The notes under the pieces were generated by a model. The model made no database searches. It saw only the letters and a program-made list of their open reading frames with translations, and was not told where the DNA came from. Positions 22,092-33,700 of a stretch of 64,000 bases of DNA are shown here, in pieces. Both the position numbers and the translations under genes were made by a program. The stretch is from Ornithodoros turicata (taxonomy: Eukaryota > Arthropoda > Arachnida > Ixodida > Argasidae). Each line of letters begins with the position of its first letter. The first letter of the stretch is position 1. The stretch is from the NCBI RefSeq assembly GCF_037126465.1, contig NC_088201.1:230288258-230352257 (forward strand). Reading direction: 5' to 3'.

Positions 22092-22624
22092 CCGTTTCGA
22101 ATAATTCTCCCTTGGAGTTTCTGTGACGTTGTAGATTAATGTTGAGCTGGGGATCTCGCTGAGCCAAAACGGAAATAGTAGGGCGTTAGAGTGTGGTATA
22201 TGACGTGGTATGCCTTCGGCATCGATCAAGACAACTGCCACGGAGCCGGACGGCGTGCTGATCCTGAAGATTTTGTGCCAGATGGATATCCCATAGGTGT
22301 TCTCTATCGGTCTGTATTTCCAAGCGAACCCTGTAAGCGGCTCATCGGGATCACCCACACAGTCCTCTGAGGTTGCATCAGTCTCCATCCGTTCCAGATA
22401 TCTGTGTAGAGAATGCACAGTCTTCTTGTCTACCACCTACTCACTCGTGGAAAAGGAAAGGCTTACATACCTGACGAGATTGCTAAGAAGGAAAGATTTT
22501 CCACTTTCGAGCATGCCGGCCACCGATAGGATGACAGCAGGTAGGTCCTCAACACCCTTCCACATAAGATCTTCAAATGCTTCGAGCTTCAATTTGTAGC
22601 CATCCTGTTCTGTACGCACCAGGA
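22092..22624 (-). pseudogene. atlastin/GBP-like GTPase fragment (left arm)
   Basis: Two exons on the minus strand resemble the N-terminal GTPase domain of atlastin/guanylate-binding proteins, membrane-remodelling or defence GTPases. Exon A (22,624-22,471) carries the P-loop VAGMLESGKSFLL. Exon B (22,401-22,092) carries the segment equivalent to GF.W.....ETTGI.IW, then VAVVLIDAEG (switch-type DxxG). The 69-base intron has a GTATGT donor and a CTCTACACAG acceptor, and joining keeps frame (phase 2). The DAEG motif is intact here but altered in the right-arm copy. Upstream and downstream exons are missing, so this is a fragment. An open frame continues to 21,882 but past the likely donor at 22,091. 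Confidence 0.65.
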
Positions 22625-23400
22625 CTGGTAGCAGTTGTGGCTTGGAGGGTCACATGTAAATGATAACAGTAAATACCTGTTCACATATGTTCCCCAGGTT
22701 CGTCCATGTAACCACCTTATTAGAGCGCGTTGCTTAGGCGGGAATCTATTAAGTGAAGGCTGTAATGACATGTTAATTCAATAACATCTTTCCTACATTT
22801 TTAATGGTATCTTATTTCCGTGCGCACTGCAGACTTCAAGATTTGCAATGCAGCTCTGCAAGATTTCAGGAACCAGACACCTAGCTGAATCCCAATCCAT
22901 TATTTGAGCTGATGTTACTGTTATTTTTGTTTCCTTCGTCTACCTATTCTAGGGTCGCAAATATTTGAGCTATCCGCCGTATGTACCTTAAAGGCGACGG
23001 CAATTTTTTTTCGAGGAGCCTACATCGCTCGAAGTAAAATGATAAAACTATTTTAAACGCTGAGCTACGAGTGGGTACAACAAAACTAAATTGTCTCATT
23101 GAGAGGCGAAGCAATGTGCGAAAGAGTCGACTCTGGCGAAAATGTAGCTTTCTCCAAAAATTTAGAAAATGGTGAAGTGCAAAAAGAGTATCATGCTCAA
23201 GGAACACAAGGAGGAAGTTTGAAAACTGTTTACTTTTTATTGCGGAAAAAGCAATTTCTGACGTTTGGGGCCAGCGCAGACAGCGGGCGCAAAAGCCACT
23301 ATATACTCACATGCTTTGGTATCGCTCTTCAAGGAAATCTCTCATCTCACTTATAAACTGTTGCAAAACCAAAACTAGTTTCGAACCTTTGAGACCCTGA
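22625..23400. other. no recognisable gene
   Basis: Upstream flank of the GTPase-like fragment. ORFs on both strands (for example 22,944-23,207 and 23,099-23,356) overlap each other, lack motifs and are mirrored in the right arm; I treat them as chance frames. Confidence 0.45.
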
Positions 23401-23449
23401 TTGGCCCACCCGGAGATCCTCCTCTGTGAAGGACTGTTGAAGCATTGCT

Positions 23450-23720
23450 TTTTCCTGCTAGGCATTTCACCATTCCTCCGATCCTGTCACAGAGCCCTTT
23501 ACCCTGGACAGTTGCGAAAAAGTACCAACTGGCAGAAACGATGTGGGTGCTGAGGAACCTCCTGTATTTATTTGGTAGTGCATGCGTACAAATGCCTATT
23601 CCGGGGTTTGCGCCTTTTTTGACGTAGAAGCTTAAAACTCCGTTTAAACTTTGAAAGATGCCTGCTCTGCCTGCTTTGAAAGATGCTTTGAAAGATGCCG
23701 AAACTCCATTGTCGAAACGA
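23450..23720 (-). pseudogene. unassigned repetitive coding fragment (left arm)
   Basis: The minus-strand frame contains GICTHALPNKYRRFLSTHIV and WYFFATVQGKGLCDRIGG. The WxFFAT..GKG.CD.IGG.VK pattern reminds me of a family of repetitive arthropod hypothetical proteins, but I cannot name the element. The right arm keeps a similar frame (51,840-52,070) with GKGPCDSIGGMVKCLAG, so the reading frame was preserved well enough to align after duplication. Flanking sequence has no recognisable domain. Confidence 0.4.
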
Positions 23721-24194
23721 AATTCACATTGGTCACGTCTCACGTCCTGTTGAAACCACGCGCTTGAAATAAGCTACTCTCGCAATGGTTGAGGAACGTA
23801 TGCTGACAATTAAAAATCGGTTACTCGATGCAGTCGCTCACTTGTTCTTTCGCGCCGTTCCAGCATTGCGTTGTTTCGTGTGTGGCTATCGTAAAATAGT
23901 GGAACGTTTCGTAATGGTGTTGTCTCAGTTTAGAACTCGCAGCGCTATGGCCTGTTTATATCTAGAAGAGTCCCCGCAGCTGTTTAATTTCTTTTTTCTT
24001 AATTTTCTTAATTTCTTAATTTTTCTCTCTCTCTATCTATATATTTCCACGGCGAATTTGACACAAGGTAAAATGTAGAAGAGGAGGGCCTGGCGAATGA
24101 AAGTAGTTACAGGTCCGGTACAATCACTAAAGTTTGGCAACTTGAGAAAGCTAGGGCCACGTCTGTGCCACCAGCGAAAGTGACGCTGCATCTA

Positions 24195-24313
24195 CAGGTT
24201 TTCCCGGTGATTTTAATCCAAGCGCCATCGAAATTAATCCACGTGCCATGCAAACTTTATGGGGCATGGATTAATTTATCTGGAACTTGGATTAAAATCG
24301 CCGGCAAAACCTG
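24195..24313. mobile_element. 119-bp palindromic MITE, TA target site
   Basis: Inverted arms of about 50 bases begin CAGGTTTTCCCGGTGATTTT (left) and CAGGTTTTGCCGGCGATTTT (right, inverted), and continue AATCCAAG. TA flanks both ends (24,193-24,194; 24,314-24,315). The right arm has the empty site with a single TA near 51,357 (rc reads GCATCTAGTGCAAG). The filled and empty alleles define the element to the base and place its insertion after the arm duplication. Likely mobilised by a Tc1/mariner-type transposase, by TA target and palindromic form. Confidence 0.85.
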
Positions 24314-24529
24314 TAGTGCAGACAGAGTTGGCCTCATACTTGCCTGTTATTTTGAGCCTTATGGTAATGCTGAAAAGGAAATCTAGAAGGGAAACCCGAA
24401 AACTTTAATGGCCAAGAGATTTGCGTGTTATCCTTACTTGTATTAATTTACAATTTACTTGTTTTATTTCATAGGTATATCGCTAGTTCCAGGAGCGAGG
24501 CCACAAGTTCAGAACCTGTCAAACACAGA

Positions 24530-25330
24530 AGGCTTTCCTCTGCAGTCATGTTTGTATTCTCAAAGTCGCCAAAGGCTTCTCCTCAGCTAGATCTTTCCTC
24601 TGGGAAATTTCCTCACCCCAGTCCTTTCCTAAAATCCCCTCTCCATATCCCAATCTTTCTTGAGGAATTCCTCTCAGCTCAACTCAACCTATTTCTCGAA
24701 ATTTTCCTCACCTCACATCAATCTTTTTCTAGGGATTCCCCTCACATCACCTCAGTCTTCTGTTTTTTTTTTTTCAGAAATGTAATTTTTTTTCTTGTGG
24801 AAACCTCACCTGGTCCTAATTTTTTTCTGGGTATTTTCCTAGTTTTTTTAGTGCTAACCCTGCGGATCAACTGTGGCTATGAGAGCTGTAAAAGCCTGGA
24901 CAAAAGAAGAGACGCCAGTGGGGACGGGTGCTGAATAGGGGTTAATATGCATTCTGGGCCGACTTCTTTCTTTGAAACCTCATCTAACATAACTTGAACA
25001 TTTTTCTGGGACTTCCCTTCAACTCAGCCGACCTCAAATGTTTTCCAAGTATTCTCATCGCATGTCCTCAATGTTTTTCTGAGAATTCTCAAATAACTGA
25101 ACTTCATTCTTCTTCTAAGAGTTCCCTCCCCCCATCTCAGTCTTCTTTAGTAATTCCCCTCAGCTCACCGAACCTCAATATGGCTTCCTGTACATTTTCT
25201 TTACAACGGATCTTTTTTTTCTTCTGCAAATTCTCCCAACCCCACCTACCCTCAACACTGTTTCTGTGAGTTCCCCTCACTTCAGCTCCATATTTAAAAG
25301 AAATTCTCACCTAGCCTCAATCCTAGCCTA
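24530..25330 (+). repeat. TC-rich minisatellite (left arm)
   Basis: Degenerate units of roughly 45-55 bases built from CCTCACCTCA, TCTTTTTCT and GGAATTCCCCTCA-like blocks. They are interrupted at 24,860-24,980 by a SINE fragment. The mirrored G/A-rich version is at 50,340-51,090, and a further stretch of the same type is at 48,655-49,440, outside the mirrored region as far as it can be seen. ORFs here are low-complexity. Confidence 0.65.
24870..24978 (+). repeat. SINE fragment
   Basis: Blocks TGTGGCTATGAGAGCTGTA, GGGGTTA.TATGCAT.CTGGGC and GCCGACTT match the body of the complete SINE at 49,005-49,255. The tRNA-like end is missing. It sits inside the TC-rich minisatellite and is mirrored at about 50,712-50,826. 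Confidence 0.55.
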
Positions 25331-25647
25331 ACCTCCTCGTTATGTCTAACTTCCAAACTTCTAAATGAGGACAGGATTTCTTCTGTCTATTTTTTTTGTC
25401 AGCAGCTTTGTTCCAGCAAGCGTGCGCCATAGGGAAGGGGGGGGGGGCAAACTGATGTTCTTAAAATAAAAATTCACAACATAACTTGCTTGCGACGGTG
25501 TTTCTTTGCCGAACATTGTGGCTTCAAGCCTACGATTATTCGGAATGATACTCAGGAAGGAAGCTCTGTACAGAGCGTCTGTGGAAGCTCGTCTATGGAG
25601 CTTCTCAAGAAGCACTGTACGAGAAGATTTCTATGGGGTGTATGTAG

Positions 25648-26078
25648 CAATGATGGCCAGTGGTTAGCTACGTGTGCTTAAAGTACTAGATAAACTACCT
25701 GATTGTAGTTAAAAAGTAGTTGTCAACTAGTTGCAGAAATGTAGTGTGCAATTACTAGTTAAACTACAATTTCGAGTAGTTAACTACAGTAGTTGGGTTA
25801 CTGCAGGCGCCAACTGCTGCCGCAAGCTTGAAGGCACGATCGTGCTTCCGACTTTTACCTTGGGCTACTTGTTTGATGAGAACGGACGGCAGAGCCATTT
25901 TGCCGTGCACGTGTACTATAGAATAGGATCGCATTTGATGGACTACGTCAAGTAGTTCTACCAGTAGCTAAAGAAGTAGTTTTAACTACCTCCCCTGAAA
26001 AGTAGTTGAACTACTAGTTAAACTACTCCGTCGCGAAGTAGTTGTAGTTCAACTACTGTAGAAGTAGTAGTTAGTGTA
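25648..26078. mobile_element. hAT-like TAGTTA-rich element, truncated by the gap
   Basis: Starts CAATGATGGCCAGTGGTTAG, a mutated form of the CAGTGATGG end seen in the right arm (49,492-49,988), and contains many GTAGTTGAACTAC-type short inverted motifs. It runs into the N gap at 26,079, so the other end cannot be seen. The GTAGTTA clusters make several small dyads. Confidence 0.65.
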
Positions 26079-26178
26079 NNNNNNNNNNNNNNNNNNNNNN
26101 NNNNNNNNNNNNNNNNNNNNNNNNNNNNNNNNNNNNNNNNNNNNNNNNNNNNNNNNNNNNNNNNNNNNNNNNNNNNNN
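26079..26178. other. assembly gap (100 N)
   Basis: Exactly 100 N, the usual placeholder for a gap of unknown length. It lies at the junction between the left inverted arm and the satellite array, so the true length of both is unknown. Confidence 0.98.
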
Positions 26179-29100
26179 TGTTTTTTGTTAATACATGGGT
26201 GTATCTGCATGCAGAACAGCCGAAGGAATACATTTAATTGCAAGAACTCTGGAGCTTAGTGCAAACTAATGGGGAATATTGAAATATTTCCGTGGCAGCT
26301 CAAGCGTGTCTTTACTCTAGGTTCGCCTCCTTCGTAACTGTTTTTTTAATACATGGGTGTATCTGCATGCAGAACAGCCGCAGGAATACATTTAATTGCA
26401 AGAATTCTGGAGATTAGTGCAAATTAATGAGGAATATTGAAATATTCCGTGGCAACTCAAGCGTGTCTTTACTCTAGGTTCGCCTACTTCGTAACTGTTT
26501 TTCTTTAAATACATGGGTGTATCTGCATGCAGAACAGCCGAAGGAATACATTTAATTGCAAGAATTGTGGAGCTTAGTGCAAATTAATGGGGAATATTGA
26601 AATATTCCGTAGCAGCTCAAGCGTGTTTTTACTCTAGGTTCGCCTGCTTCGTAACTGTTTTTCTTTAAATACATGGGTGTATCTGCATGTAGAACAGCCG
26701 AAGGAATACATTTAATTGCAAGAATTCTGGAGCTTAGTGCAAATTAATGGGGAATATTGAAATATTCTGTAGCAGCTCAAGCGTGTCTTTACTCTAGGTT
26801 CGCCTCCTTCGTAACTGTTTTTTAATATATGGGTGTATCTGCATGCATAACAGCCGCAGGAATATATTTAATTGCAATAATTCGGGAGCTTAGTGCAAAT
26901 TAATGGGGAATATTGAAATATTCCGTGGCAGCTCAAGCGTGTCTTTACTCTAGGTTCACCTCCTTCGTAACTGCTTTTTAATACATGGGTGTATCTGCAT
27001 GCAGAACAGCCGCAGGAATACATTTAATTGCAATAATTCTGGAGCTTAGTGCAAACTAATGGGGAATATTCAAATATTCCGTGGCAGCTCAAGCTTGTCT
27101 TTACTCTAGGTTCGCCTCCTTCGTAACTGTTTTTTTAATACATGGGTGTATCTGCATGCAGAACAGCCGAAGGAATACATTTAATTGCAAGAACTCTGGA
27201 GCTTAGTGCAAACTAATGGGGAATATTGAAATATTCCGTGGCAGCTCAAGCGTGTCTTTACTCTAGGTTCGCCTCCTTCGTAACTGTTTTTTAAATACAT
27301 GGGTGTATCTGCATGCAGAACAGCCGCAGGAATACATTTAATTGCAAGCATTCTGGAGCTTAGTGCAAATTAATGAGGAATATTGAAATATTCCGTGGCA
27401 ACTCAAGCGTGTCTTTACTCTAGGTTCGCCTACTTCGTAACTGTTTTTCTTTAAATACATGGGTGTATCTGCATGCAGAACAGCCGAAGGAATACATTTA
27501 ATTGCAAGAATTCTGGAGCTTAGTGCAAATTAATGGGAATATTGAAATATTCCGTAGCAGCTCAAGCGTGTCTTTACTCTAGGTTCGCCTCCTTCGTAAC
27601 AGTTTTTTTAATACATGGGTGTATCTGCATGTAGAACAGCCGAAGGAATACACTTAATTGCAAGAATTCTGGAGCTTAGTGCAAATTAATGTGGAATATT
27701 GAAATATTCCGTAGCAGCTCAAGCGTGTCTTTACTCTAGGTTCGCCTGCTTCGTAACTGTTTTTCTTTAAATACATGGGTGTATCTGCATGCAGAACAGC
27801 CGAAGGAATACATTTAATTGCAAGAATTCTGGAGCTTAGTGCAAATTATGGGGAATATTTAAATATTCCGTAGCAGCTCAAGCGTGTCTTTACTTTAGGT
27901 TCGCCTCCTTCGTAACTGTTTTTCTTTAAATACATGGGTGTATCTGCATGTAGAACAGCCGAAGGAATACATTTAATTGCAAGAATTCTGGAGCTTAGTG
28001 CAAATTAATGGGGAATATTGAAATATTCCGTAGCAGCTCAAGCGTGTCTTTACTCTAGGTTCGCCTCCTTCGTAACTGTTTTTTAATATATGGGTGTATC
28101 TGCATGCATAACAGCCGCAGGAATACATTTAATTGCAAGAATTCTGGAGCTTAGTGCAAACTAATGGGGAATATTGAAATATTCCGTGGCAGCTCAAGCG
28201 TGTCTTTACTCTAGGTTCGCCTCCTTCGTAACTGTTTTTTTAATACATGGGTGTATCTGCATGCAGAACAGCCGCAGGAATACATTTAGTTGCAAGAATT
28301 CTGGAGCTTAGTGCAAATTAATGGGGAATATTCAAATATTCCGTGGCAGCTCAAGCGTGTATTTAATCTAGGTTCGCCTCCTTCGTAACTGTTTTTTTTG
28401 TTAATACATGGGTGTATCTGCATGCAGAACAGCCGAAGAAATACATTTAATTGCAAGAATTCTGGAGCTTAGTGCAAACTAATGGGGAATATTGGAATAT
28501 TCCGTGGCAGCTCACGCGTGTCTTTACTCTAGGTTCGCCTCCTTCATAACTGTTTTTTTAATACATGGGTGTATCTGCATGCAGAACAGCCGCAGGAATA
28601 CATTTAATTGCAATAATTCTGGAGCTTAGTGCAAATTAATGAGGAATATTGAAATATTCCGTGGCAACTCAAGCGTGTCTTTACTCTAGGTTCGCCTCCT
28701 TCGTAGCTGTTTTTTTGTTAATACATGGGTGTATCTGCATGCAGAACAGCCGCAGGAATACATTTAATTGCAAGAATTCTGGAGCTTAGTGCAAATTAAT
28801 GGGGAATATTGAAATATTCCGTGGCAACTCAAGCGTGTCTTTACTCTAGGTTCACCTACTTCGTAACTGTTTTTCTTTAAATACATGGGCGTATCTGCAT
28901 GCAGAACAGCCGAAGGAATACATTTAATTGCAAGAATTCTGGAGCTTAGTGCAAATTAATGGGGAATATTCAAATATTCCGTGGCAGCTCAAGCGTGTAT
29001 TTAATCTAGGTTCGCCTCCTTCGTAACTGTTTTTTGTTAATACATGGGTGTATCTGCATGCAGAACAGCCGAAGAAATACATTTAATTGCAAGAATTCTG

Positions 29101-30164
29101 GAGCTTAGTGCAAACTAATGGGGAATATTTAAATATTCCGTAGCAGCTCAAGCTTGTCTTTACTCTAGGTTCGCCTCCTTCGTAACTGTTTTTTAATACA
29201 TGGGTGTATCTGCATGCAGAACAGCCGAAGGAATACATTTAATTGCAAGAATTCTGGGGCTTCGTGCAAACTAATGGGGAATATTGAAATATTCCATGGC
29301 AGCTCAAGCGTGTCTTTACTCTAGGTTCGCCTCCTTCGTAACTGTTTTTTTTGTTAATACATGGGTGTATCTGCATGCAGAACAGCCGAAGGAATACATT
29401 TAATTGCAAGAACTCTGGAGCTTAGTGCAAACTAATGGGGAATATTGAAATATTCCGTGGCAGCTCAAGCGTGTCTTTACTCTAGGTTCGCCTCCTTCGT
29501 AACTGTTTTTTTTAATACATGGGTGTATCTGCATGCAGAACAGCCGCAGGAATACATTTAATTGCAAGAATTCTGGAGCTTAGTGCAAATTAATGAGGAA
29601 TATTGAAATATTCCGTGGCAACTCAAGCGTGTCTTTACTCTAGGTTCACCTACTTCGTAACTGTTTTTCTTTAAATACATGGGCGTATCTGCATGCAGAA
29701 CAGCCGAAGGAATACATTTAATTGCAAGAATTCTGGAGCTTAGTGCAAATTAATGGGGAATATTGAAATATTCCGTGGCAGCTCAAGCGTGTCTTTACTC
29801 TAGGTTCGCCTCCTTCGTAACTGTTTTTTTAATACATGGGTGTATCTGCATGCAGAACAGCCGCAGGAATACATTTAATTGCAAGAATTCTGGAGCTTAG
29901 TGCAAATTAATGAGGAATATTGAAATATTCCGTGGCAACTCAAGCGTGTCTTTACTCTAGGTTCACCTGCTTCGTAACTGTTTTTCTTTAAATACATGGA
30001 TGTATCTGCATGCAGAACAGCCGAAGGAATAGATTGAATTGCAATAATTCTGGAGCTTAGTGCAAATGAATGGGGAATATTGAAATATTCCGTGGCAGCT
30101 CAAGCGTGTCTTTACTCTAGGTTCGCCTCCTTCGTAACTGTTTCTTTTTAACACATGGGGATAT

Positions 30165-30730
30165 TGATACGTGACGAAGTGTGGGTGCCGCGCGGCTTAG
30201 CGCGCGAAGATTCATTCTCTCGGTTGCCCGGCTTCCGGCTGCTCATTAAAGCTTGTTGTCCCTTTATCCTACCTATCCTACACTCTGATCTCCCAATCGA
30301 ACCAAAAGGACCGTTACGACTCCACGCACTCGGACCCCTTGTACCAGTTGGGCGACCTCGTCTGGGTGTGGAAACCGGACCGTAAAGTTGGGCTTTCCGA
30401 GAAACTCATGCGACGATACTTTAGCCCATACGAAGTGCTTCGCCAATCTTCGCCCGTAAACTATGTCGTCCGCGCGGCTGACAGCGCGCAACGCCGAACT
30501 CACAGGGCTTCAAAAGAAGACGTCGTACACGTGTCGCGCATGAAGCCATACCACACTCCCAATCATTGATCAGGATGATCAATACCTCCACGGGGGGGAT
30601 AGTGATACGTGACGAAGTGTGGGTGCCGCGCGGCTTAGCGCGCGAAGATTCATTCTCTCGGTTGACCGGCTTCCGGCTGCTCATTAAAGCTTGTTGTCCC
30701 TTTATCCTACCTATCCTACAACTCGCGTCA
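30165..30730 (+). mobile_element. recombined Ty3/gypsy LTR remnant, copy 1
   Basis: A partial 5' LTR (TGATACGTGACGAAGTGTGG at 30,165, ending near 30,281) is joined directly to the end of a pol gene. A purine-rich tract (GGGGGGATAG) and a second LTR (30,603-30,730, same TGATACGTGACG start, ending CTCGCGTCA) follow. Satellite sequence resumes at once with TATCTGCATGCAG. The two LTRs differ at a few bases. Most of the internal region has been lost. The same structure recurs at 35,805-36,370 inside a tandem duplication. Confidence 0.85.
30282..30569 (+). pseudogene. gypsy integrase C-terminal fragment, copy 1
   Basis: The plus-strand frame encodes the end of a Ty3/gypsy Pol: LYQLGDLVWVWKPDRKVGLS, then KLMRRYFSPYEVLR (the GPY/F-type module) and VVHVSRMKPYH before the stop at 30,569. 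It is only the integrase tail; the catalytic core, RT, RNase H and protease are missing. It lies between the LTRs, with a polypurine tract between its stop and the 3' LTR. Confidence 0.8.
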
Positions 30731-33700
30731 CTATCTGCATGCAGAATAGCCGAAGGAATACATTTAATTGCAAGAATTCTGGAGCTTAGTGCAAACTAAT
30801 GGAGAATATTGAAATATTCTGTGGCGGCTCAAGCGTCTCTTTACTCTAGGTTCGCCTCCTTTGTAACTGTTTCTTTTAACACATGGGGATATCTGCATGC
30901 AGAATAGCCGAAGGAATACATTTAATTGCAAGAATTCTGGAGCTTAGTGCAAACTATTGGGGAATACAGAAATATTCCGTGGCGGCTCAAGCGTCTCTTT
31001 ACTCTAGGTCCGCCTCCTTTGTAACTGTTTCTTTTTAACACATGGGGATATCTGCATGCAGAACAGCCGAAGGAATACATTAAATTGCAAGAATTCTGGA
31101 GCTTAGTGCAAACTATTGGGGAATATAGAAATATTCCGTGGCGGCTCAAGGGGCTCTTTACTCTAGCTTCGCCTCCTTTGTAACTGTTTCTTTTTAACAC
31201 ATGGGGATATCTGCATGCAGAACAGCCGAAGGAATACATTTAATTGCAAGAATTCTGGAGCTTAGTGCAAACTATTGGGGAATATAGAAATATTCCGTGG
31301 CGGCTCAAGGGGCTCTTTACTCTAGCTTCGCCTCCTTTGTAACTGTTTCTTTTTAACACATGGGGGTATCGGCATGCAGAATAGCCGAAGGAATACATTT
31401 AATTGCAAGAATTCTGGAGCTTAGTGGAAACTATTGGGGAATATAGAAATATTCCGTGGCGGCTCAAGCGTCTCTTTACTCTAGGTTCGCCTCCTTCGTA
31501 ACTGTTTTTTAATACATGGGTGTATCTGCATGCAGAACAGCCGAAGGAATACATGTAATTGCAAGAATTCTGGAGCTTAGTGCAAATTAATGAGGAATAT
31601 TGAAATATTCCGTGGCAACTCAAGCGTGTCTTTACTCTAGGTTCGCCTCCTTCCTAGCTGTTTTTTGTTAATACATGGGTGTATCTGCATGCAGAACAGC
31701 CGAAGGAATACATTTAATTGCAAGAACTCTGGAGCTTAGTGCAAACTAATGGGGAATATTGAAATATTCCGTGGCAGCTCAAGCGTGTCTTTACTCTAGG
31801 TTCGCCTCCTTCGTAACTGTTTTTTTTAATACATGGGTGTATCTGCATGCAGAACAGCCGCAGGAATACATTTAATTGCAAGAATTCTGGAGATTAGTGC
31901 AAATTAATGAGGAATATTGAAATATTCCGTGGCAACTCAAGCGTGTCTTTACTCTAGGTTCGCCTACTTCGTAACTGTTTTTCTTTAAATACATGGGTGT
32001 ATCTGCATGCAGAACAGCCGAAGGAATACATTTAATTGCAAGAATTGTGGAGCTTAGTGCAAATTAATGGGGAATATTGAAATATTCCGTAGCAGCTCAA
32101 GCGTGTTTTTACTCTAGGTTCGCCTGCTTCGTAACTGTTTTTCTTTAAATACATGGGTGTATCTGCATGTAGAACAGCCGAAGGAATACATTTAATTGCA
32201 AGAATTCTGGAGCTTAGTGCAAATTAATGGGGAATATTGAAATATTCTGTAGCAGCTCAAGCGTGTCTTTACTCTAGGTTCGCCTCCTTCGTAACTGTTT
32301 TTTAATATATGGGTGTATCTGCATGCATAACAGCCGCAGGAATATATTTAATTGCAATAATTCGGGAGCTTAGTGCAAATTAATGGGGAATATTGAAATA
32401 TTCCGTGGCAGCTCAAGCGTGTCTTTACTCTAGGTTCACCTCCTTCGTAACTGCTTTTTAATACATGGGTGTATCTGCATGCAGAACAGCCGCAGGAATA
32501 CATTTAATTGCAATAATTCTGGAGCTTAGTGCAAACTAATGGGGAATATTCAAATATTCCGTGGCAGCTCAAGCTTGTCTTTACTCTAGGTTCGCCTCCT
32601 TCGTAACTGTTTTTTTAATACATGGGTGTATCTGCATGCAGAACAGCCGAAGGAATACATTTAATTGCAAGAATTCTGGGGCTTCGTGCAAACTAATGGG
32701 GAATATTGAAATATTCCATGGCAGCTCAAGCGTGTCTTTACTCTAGGTTCGCCTCCTTCGTAACTGTTTTTTTGTTAATACATGGGTGTATCTGCATACA
32801 GAACAGCCGAAGGAATACATTTAATTGCAAGAACTCTGGAGCTTAGTGCAAACTAATGGGGAATATTGAAATATTCCGTGGCAGCTCAAGCGTGTCTTTA
32901 CTCTAGGTTCGCCTCCTTCGTAACTGTTTTTTTAATACATGGGTGTATCTGCATGCAGAACAGCCGCAGGAATACATTTAATTGCAAGCATTCTGGAGCT
33001 TAGTGCAAATTAATGAGGAATATTGAAATATTCCGTGGCAACTCAAGCGTGTCTTTACTCTAGGTTCGCCTCCTTCGTAACAGTTTTTTTAATACATGGG
33101 TGTATCTGCATGTAGAACAGCCGAAGGAATACACTTAATTGCAAGAATTCTGGAGCTTAGTGCAAATTAATGTGGAATATTGAAATATTCCGTAGCAGCT
33201 CAAGCGTGTCTTTACTCTAGGTTCGCCTACTTCGTAACTGTTTTTCTTTAAATACATGGGTGTATCTGCATGCAGAACAGCCGAAGGAATACATTTAATT
33301 GCAAGAATTCTGGAGCTTAGTGCAAATTAATGGGAATATTGAAATATTCCGTAGCAACTCAAGCGTGTCTTTACTCTAGGTTCGCCTCCTTCGTAACAGT
33401 TTTTTTAATACATGGGTGTATCTGCATGTAGAACAGCCGAAGGAATACACTTAATTGCAAGAATTCTGGAGCTTAGTGCAAATTAATGTGGAATATTGAA
33501 ATATTCCGTAGCAGCTCAAGCGTGTCTTTACTCTAGGTTCGCCTGCTTCGTAACTGTTTTTCTTTAAATACATGGGTGTATCTGCATGCAGAACAGCCGA
33601 AGGAATACATTTAATTGCAAGAATTCTGGAGCTTAGTGCAAATTATGGGGAATATTTAAATATTCCGTAGCAGCTCAAGCGTGTCTTTACTTTAGGTTCG

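Larger units (their letters stand above)
10708..26078 (+). repeat. left arm of the large inverted repeat
   Basis: The sequence from AAACTTGGGATATA (10,708) to the assembly gap is repeated in reverse orientation at 49,551-62,270. A 60-base comparison at 19,321-19,380 is identical to its mirror; one at 18,121-18,180 differs at about 3 positions. Coding fragments, MITEs, minisatellites and SINE pieces occur in the same order. The left arm has two extra insertions (11,133-13,586 and 24,195-24,313). Its inner end is cut by the N gap, so the homology may continue into unknown sequence. Confidence 0.9.
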
